Shown piece by piece: positions 57,379 to 64,000 of a stretch of 64,000 nt of DNA. Within the stretch, counting starts at the first letter, position 1; each line of letters begins with the position of its first letter. This DNA is from Sycobia sp. Sy_11 (lineage: Eukaryota > Arthropoda > Insecta > Hymenoptera > Epichrysomallidae), in contig JACCIC010000216.1 in the NCBI GenBank assembly GCA_018907035.1, forward strand, positions 372,001 to 436,000. Direction: 5' to 3'. The notes beneath the pieces were generated by a model. The model was not told the DNA's origin and did no database searches. It saw nothing but the letters and a program-made list of their open reading frames with translations. Position numbers and translations under genes: made by a program.

Positions 57379-60287
57379 GACGTTCTTTGTTAAACGAAAC
57401 AAGGCTCCGCCTAAAATTCGCGATTATGGATTTTTTTATCTTGAGCTTAAGATGTTTGTTATTGAACACTTTTCATGGGCCCGTATGGCCTTCTGAAATA
57501 AATTTAATATGGTTGCTCAATATGACCGCTTAAAACCGGAGAAAAATCAAGGTTTTGCAGTAAAATGTTAACTAAAAATAAAACTTACTCCCAATTCAAT
57601 CGATGTTAGGTGCAAGTTGTTTGTTATTTACAACCCTACAAATTGTAATAGGTAGGTTGTCGAAATCCTAGACAATGGCTGAAACCCAAAAATCGTCGAA
57701 AAAATAAAGACTTTGACCTAAGATTTGGACATCTACCATCTTATATTGTATTCAAATGCTGAAATTCGATAACATATTTCATATGCAGGTTTTAAAGAAT
57801 CATAAATCTAAAATGGTGGCACGAGGTAACATCAAAATGTAGGAAAAACGGCGAATAACTTCGAAATTCCGATGAAATCGGTCTCGAACGAATATATTAA
57901 AGTTGGCAGATAGACAAACGATTGTTTTTATTTTATATCATGAAATTAAATTTTATAAATCGAACATGGCGGATCCCAAAATTTTCGAAAACTAATGTGA
58001 ATCCGAACTCCAATTTTACGGTAACTGGAGCTTGCAAGAGCTCTCTGCGTTTTACAGGGTTGGAACTGTCTCCATATTCATGAAGCCTGCATTACCTTTT
58101 TTTTTTATTTTTTATATTTTTTCATGTTTAGTTTTTAAAATTTTTTTTATTTTTTCATTTTTCAATTTTAATATGTCGTTGTTGATAATATTTCGATTTC
58201 ATCAGAGTACCTAAATACATTAAGGGTTTTATTGGATAAAATTCTGAAGGCGTGTGCTTTAGAAATATTCGATACACAAGGTACTGCAGCAAATCTTTTT
58301 AGTCAAGTTAAACAGTTGAATAGAGTTCTGAATAGTGTCATTGACTTTGTCATTGTAAGCTTGTTCATGTTGCTTGGCTTTTCAATACTACCCCAACCCC
58401 GTCACATGCCCTCTTGCCGTGAGCTGTAGCATTATAATGACATTCTGCTTTAATAGAAAAATCTGCTTCATAGTGCACTAAATTAACCATTTGAAAACGA
58501 TTTTTGAAGTATTGAACTGCTCCATCCGATGCATAATACAGTTTTGTTGATTGTGGACACTTAGTTTGAATAACAGGAACCAAATAAGTATGTGATAAAT
58601 ACAAAGTTTGTATTGTGAGTTGTACACTCAGAAAGCAATATAAAGGTGTAATGTCTTATTTCTTGGTTTACTTTATAATAGAGAATTGCGACATGTATAC
58701 TGCACTTGTCGTTATTATAATGAAAATGTTGGGTAGTATTTTGAGCGACATATTTATAATGTTCAAAATAGTCCATCTCCAAAAGACCTTCATTAGATTT
58801 CAAATTGTTTTTTTAGATCGTTTATAAATTTCGATTGCTTCTTGAAGCTAAAATGATGTGGAATCAATTTTTCTAGGCTCTCAGATAGTTCCGGCATGAA
58901 GTCAAGTACATTAAGACATTTTTTTAAAGTGCATTTGTCAGTTGACTCCGAGACGCTATAAATAATATCTGCAATATCATGTTCAAGTTGCACAGATTTT
59001 ACAAACTCTTGGACTTCTGATAATTTTGGGCATTTTTTACAAGTTCCTGAGTAACAATTGGGTTTCGGATTCCTGTGAAGAAAATATTTTATGCAATCAG
59101 CATCACCATGCAATGGATAGTGTGATTCTTCCGTCAGTATAACCAAATTGGAAGCATCAAATATCGCCTTGACATTCTGATGAATTACACATACACAAAT
59201 GCTGTGTTTGCCTTTCTCTATAAATTAATAAATCCATCTAGGTCGCAACTCTGCAAACTTACTAAAATTAATCAGTTCTTGTTGGTGTTCTTTCTGAAAA
59301 TTTCTATATTAATTTTCACGTCAAATAAAAGCAATCTTTTTGGTGCAGTAATTATCTTATCACGTTCTTTGATTTTCAGCACGTTTTCAAACTAATGAGA
59401 AAATATTCATTTTCATAAGGTATTTAAATGATTTTGACCTTTCAAAGAATATTCTGCATCTTCTATCTTTAAAAGTGACAAACAAAACCCCGATTCACAA
59501 TCTAATATTTTCTTGTAATAATTTTTATATATTAACAATCAAGCAAGTATTATAAGTATTCTACACTACGTTTTCTCACAAGCGAAGAAAATTAAAGAGG
59601 AACAGTGGAGGACATTAACAATTCTAAGTATTAGAGTATAATTTTATCTTAATATTATTTTATAAATAATTACATAATTTCTTATATTTCAATTATTATA
59701 ACTATTTTGAGTTCATTATTGCATGTGAAGCATTTATGCGACAGCCATGTCAGTTTTCTCAGAATTTTTCACCTAAATCGATATAGTATCCAGTTTCGGT
59801 TTCAAATTTATATTTAACTCAAGTATTTGGAGAATTCTAAAGCAGATAGAACTTTTACACATTGAAGAAGGAAAGATATAATCTAATTTTAGCATTTGAG
59901 ATCAATATAAGGAGTGTAAATGTAAAAATCTTAAGTCTGAGTTTAGAACAAATTATTTTGCGACGATTTTTGGGTTTTAGCCACCATCTTGGATCCGCCA
60001 TCTAGGATTTCGCCAACCTACCTATTGAAATTTCTAGGGCTATCAATAATAAACACCTTGCACCTAAAATCGATGAAATTGGAAGTAAGTTTTATTTTTA
60101 GCTAACATTTTACTGCAAAACCTTGATTTTTCTCCGATTTTAAGCGGCCATATTGAGCCACCATATTAAATTTTTTTGAAAAGGCCACACAGGCCCATGA
60201 AAAGTTAACAAAAATATTTTAATCTAAAGATCATAAAAATCCATCATCACGAATTTTGGTGACATCTGTTTGACAAAGAACGTTCTA
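57376..60287 (-). mobile_element. DNA transposon with about 330-bp terminal inverted repeats
   Basis: The arm 57376-57706 is repeated inversely at 59955-60287 with about 80% agreement by eye. Outer ends are TGGGACGTTCTTTGTTAAAC and TAGAACGTTCTTTGTCAAAC read inward; inner landmarks are GAGAAAAATCAAGGTTTTGC and AACCCAAAAATCGTCG. TA stands outside each end (57374-57375, 60288-60289). The inside carries a degraded minus-strand transposase. The size of 2.9 kb, long TIRs and TA target do not by themselves assign a superfamily. Confidence 0.87.
58365..59200 (-). pseudogene. transposase-like gene with SDGA and HGKxxCDGVG motifs
   Basis: Three minus-strand frames (59146-58793, 58803-58561, 58604-58365) overlap end to end and read as one protein with frameshifts. 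Blocks: TEESHYPLHGDADCIKYFLH; a cysteine cluster CYSGTCKKCPKLSEVQEFV; MDYFEHYKYVAQNTTQHFHY; HVAILYYKVNQEIRHYTFIL; TKLYYASDGAVQYFKNRFQM; VHYEADFSIKAECHYNATAH then GKRACDGVG. I recall unnamed insect and cnidarian proteins with (S)DGA..FKN and HGKGxCDGVG. The Asp residues of MDYFE and ASDGA could be the first two acids of a DDE/D nuclease; this is inference. The N-terminal part is degraded. Confidence 0.65.
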
Positions 60288-60899
60288 TAGATTTTTATAT
60301 ATAGAGTACTTTTTACTTAGATATTATAAATCGGTTAAATTATTATCTCGGGCGAAGCCGAGACGGGGGATGATAGTATATGAATATATATATTGAGAAG
60401 AAGTGAAATCTCCGTTCGCTTTACATAGGAAAAGCTTATCCAAAATTGGCCGTAGATGTTAGTTCGGTTGTCAGGTAGACATCATTCTTTCTTGGAAGTC
60501 TCTCGATAGTTCTATGTGCAACAGAGCAAAAGACAATTTAAAAGCCAATATCAGTGAGGGAAAAAAAGAACCAAGAGGACGGAGCATATTTTTTTACTTT
60601 ACCCTCTCTCCATGCTTACTACATACACCCACTTGCTTCTCTTCAAATGCATGATATGAATCTAAAAACTTTACAGGGTAATGCCGCCTTGCGGTCAATT
60701 CTGTTGTGAAATACTGACGTGTAATTTAACACGATTTTAACAGAGGTTCCACTTCTTTCTTGCCTTCATTTATGAAAGGCTTGATAATTATCGAAGAACA
60801 TGAATGTGCGCCTTCCATAGGGCCAACTATATATATTTGTACGATTCTGTCCAATACGATGTTGCTATTTTCGTTTTAATCATAACAGAGACTGAGCCA

Positions 60900-61215
60900 A
60901 ATCATATCATATCATATCATATCAGACGAATTTAGAAAGACAAAGCGTATATATTTTGTTTGTACACATTAAACAGAAAAACTACTGAACCGATTGATCT
61001 GAAATTGGACATATAGATTCTATATTATCTTGGAAGGACATAGGCTATGTTTTTTATTGAAAATCATTTTACTTTCATCAATAAATTAAGTTAACGGTCT
61101 TAGCAGACAATTTTACTAGTGGCCAGTAGATAGCATCTTGAAACATTAATATGAACACAAAGTAATCCGCTTAAAGTATTAATATCAGACCAGTTCATTT
61201 GAATGATAATATCGA
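60900..61215 (+). repeat. dispersed repeat with (ATCAT)n head, copy 3
   Basis: Starts with ATCATATCATATCATATC and runs through TAGAAAGACAAAGCG, AAAAACTACTGAACCGATTG and ATCTTGGAAGGACATAGGCT. It is the copy most like 45455-45790, and both continue with GTCTTAG/TTAACAATTAGTTTCGCC-type sequence and AATCCGYTTAAAGTATTA. Confidence 0.75.
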
Positions 61216-61352
61216 ACTTTGGATTAATATCCTAAAGAAGGTGTGATTTTAGTCTGTATTCTCCTTTTTGGTCTTCAGGTTAATCTGACATTATACAGAC
61301 CTTGAAGATATCTTTTCATTTTTGTAAACTTTATTGTTTCTTATGTGGGAAA

Positions 61353-61368
61353 TTCTCTCTCTCTCCCT

Positions 61369-61409
<41 letters not shown>

Positions 61410-61411
61410 TC
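61353..61411. repeat. (CT)n microsatellite
   Basis: CT units interrupted by a C-run. Confidence 0.95.
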
Positions 61412-61598
61412 CGGCTTCTCTTGTAAAACGGTTGTATACCAAATCATACTAAACATAATTTATGTCCATAAATTATATTTTCGTTTTTACATGTTATATT
61501 ACCTTCAAAAGTGACATAGGTTATGTTTGTTTTTCAGTTTGAACAAAAGAAATGATGAAAAAATAGGGTTTATTATCAACAACCTCAAAACTATGTGT

Positions 61599-61602
<4 letters not shown>

Positions 61603-61656
<54 letters not shown>
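61603..61656. repeat. (TA)n microsatellite
   Basis: About 27 TA units adjoining the right inverted repeat. Confidence 0.96.
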
Positions 61657-61657
<1 letters not shown>

Positions 61658-61752
61658 TAACATCCCCCGTCTCGGCTTCGCCCGAGATAATAATACAATT
61701 ATTATTGTACAATTGATTTTGTTTTTCCTATTCACCCATCAGCTACCCTAAC

Positions 61753-62780
61753 ACTACTGTGTACACATATGAGGAAGACTATTTATAACTTTTGAAATCC
61801 TTATTTATTCTTCCAAATCTAATTCATCCCCCCTCAAAATAACCCCACCTCCAGGATGCAATGCAACTATTCCAACGCTTTTTGAAATTTTCAAAACATT
61901 TTTTATACTCGTACTCCGGAATGGCCATCAGTTCCTTCATCGATTCGGCTTTTATTTCTTCAACTGAATCAAAATCATGTCTCCGTATGAATCTTCTGAG
62001 TTTGCTGAACAGCCAGAAATCATATGGTGCTAAATCAGGCGAGTACAGTGGTTGCGGAACGATATGGGCTTAATTTTTGGCCAAATGTTCACGTAAAGTC
62101 AATGTAGTATGAGCTGGTACATTATCGTGATATAAAAACCAAGAATTTTCTTTTCATAAATCAGATCTTTCGGGACGAACAGCTTTATACAAACGATGCG
62201 TAACATTCAAATAATATTTTTTGTTAATCGTTTGGCCGGTGGGAAGGAATTCATAATGCTCGATACCACGATAATAGACGAAAGCAGTGAGCATAATCTT
62301 GATTTTTTCTGATGCTCCGAAAGTATCATTTCACAGACCTCCAGCGACGCTGTTTTTTTTTCCAAAAATTGAGTGTTTTTGGCATCAATCGAAATTTCAC
62401 TCTTTTCAGACACAAAATGGTGTTATCTGATCCATTTGAAATTCTAACAATATCAGCAAGCGTTCTAGTAGTAAGTCGACGATTTTGCAGAACCAATTCT
62501 TTGATTTTGTTGACGTATAGCCCATTAGTAGATGCTTTGGATCATCTTTGATGTGGTTCGTCTTCAACGCATTCTCAACCTTCTTTGAACAATTTGTGCC
62601 AATCAAAAACACTTGCTCTTGACATTGATTTCTTACCAAAGGCCTTCTGCAACATTCTGAACGTTACGGTGGCCGATATTTTATTTCCCGCAAAAAATGT
62701 AATGCAACTTCTTTGTTGAATAATTTCATACATTATAAAAGTCGAAAAGACAACTTATCTTTGTTCACAAAACACAAGCG
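61753..62780 (-). mobile_element. mariner relic (family D), longer copy
   Basis: Shares its left end (ACTACTGTGTACACATATGA) and 3' coding part with 9522-10145. The right end near 62780 is approximate; TTGTGAACAAAGATAAG read inward is only a weak match to the left terminus. Confidence 0.75.
61800..62733 (-). pseudogene. mariner family D transposase, internal deletion
   Basis: Starts MYEIIQQRSCITFFAGNKIS at 62733 and continues VFDWHKLFKEG, then NRRLTTRTLADIVRISNGSD (DNA-binding). The segment with the first catalytic Asp (GDETWVYNYDPET in the 9.5-kb copy) is deleted, about 125 bp. Downstream, SWFLYHDNVPAHTTLTLREH and LYSPDLAPYDFWLFSKLRRF give the second and third Asp with 34 residues between (one stop within). 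It ends CFENFKKRWNSCIAS. Confidence 0.8.
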
Positions 62781-62915
62781 TAACTATATGATAAATAAAA
62801 ACAATTACGTGAAATTTGGCACAGCAACTCTGACAGGTAAAAATAAAAACATTTGTTCGAATGGATAAATTCGGGAAGTTTGAATTGAAAAGTCTTATTC
62901 ATATTTGTACAAGGT

Positions 62916-64000
<1,085 letters not shown>

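Larger units (their letters stand above)
60339..61694. mobile_element. unit bounded by hairpin-forming inverted repeats
   Basis: The 41-bp end ATTATTATCTCGGGCGAAGC followed by CGAGACGGGGGATG at 60339-60379 returns inverted at 61654-61694 with one mismatch. Each end contains its own hairpin (TCTCGG-GCGAAG-CCGAGA). The interior has no coding sequence and includes the dispersed repeat at 60915-61215. Such hairpins occur at Helitron/Helentron ends. No target duplication was found. Confidence 0.65.

Overview
The window looks like a piece of an insect chromosome. It is very AT-rich, full of microsatellites, and crowded with mariner transposons, R1-, I- and Jockey-type LINEs, a Penelope-like element and a Copia element. 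Many mariner families plus a tRNA-derived SINE would suit a hymenopteran, probably an ant. That is inference from the type of repeats, not something the sequence proves.

One host gene can be recovered, on the minus strand. Nine exons between 40495 and 907 join in compatible phases and encode the C-terminal half of an actin-binding LIM protein (Unc-115/abLIM, dematin family), ending inside the start of the villin headpiece. Its LIM-domain exons must lie beyond position 64000 and its last exon(s) left of position 1. Almost everything else lies in its introns, which reach about 15 kb within the window.

Layout. 1-675: 3' half of a mauritiana-like mariner whose full, apparently intact copy is at 29255-30548. 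4646-9376: nearly full-length R1-clade LINE inside an (AC)n microsatellite, with a second copy entering the window end at 63052, again right after (AC)n. 11008-15935: large inverted repeat with about 630-bp arms, holding a mariner, a foldback element and a SINE. 16016-17281: another mariner. 18483-19034: two host exons. 21272-25800: Penelope-like remnants, a mellifera/Famar1-like mariner nested in one of them, and a second copy of the 11.6-kb mariner. 26887-27720: two host exons. 30551-35410: decayed I-clade LINE (minus). 35640-37500: broken gene of a multi-copy, unnamed transposon-like family. 37933-40495: three host exons with a mariner relic between them. 43195-45330: Penelope-like element with RT, GIY-YIG nuclease and a hammerhead-like motif. 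46300-49218: truncated Jockey LINE. 50020-51304: second Famar1-like mariner. 51899-52536: TTAA-flanked foldback MITE. 52660-56673: Copia element lacking its 5' LTR. 57376-60287: long-TIR DNA transposon with a degraded, unclassified transposase. 60339-61694: unit bounded by hairpin-forming inverted repeats. 61753-62780: mariner relic.

Most elements are dead. The exceptions are the intact mariner at 29255-30548 and, possibly, the long Penelope reading frame. Nested insertions give a rough order of arrival: Penelope before the Famar1-like mariner at 22.5 kb, and the 11-16 kb inverted repeat before its mariner, foldback and SINE passengers. No gene network is visible beyond the single host gene and its resident mobile elements.
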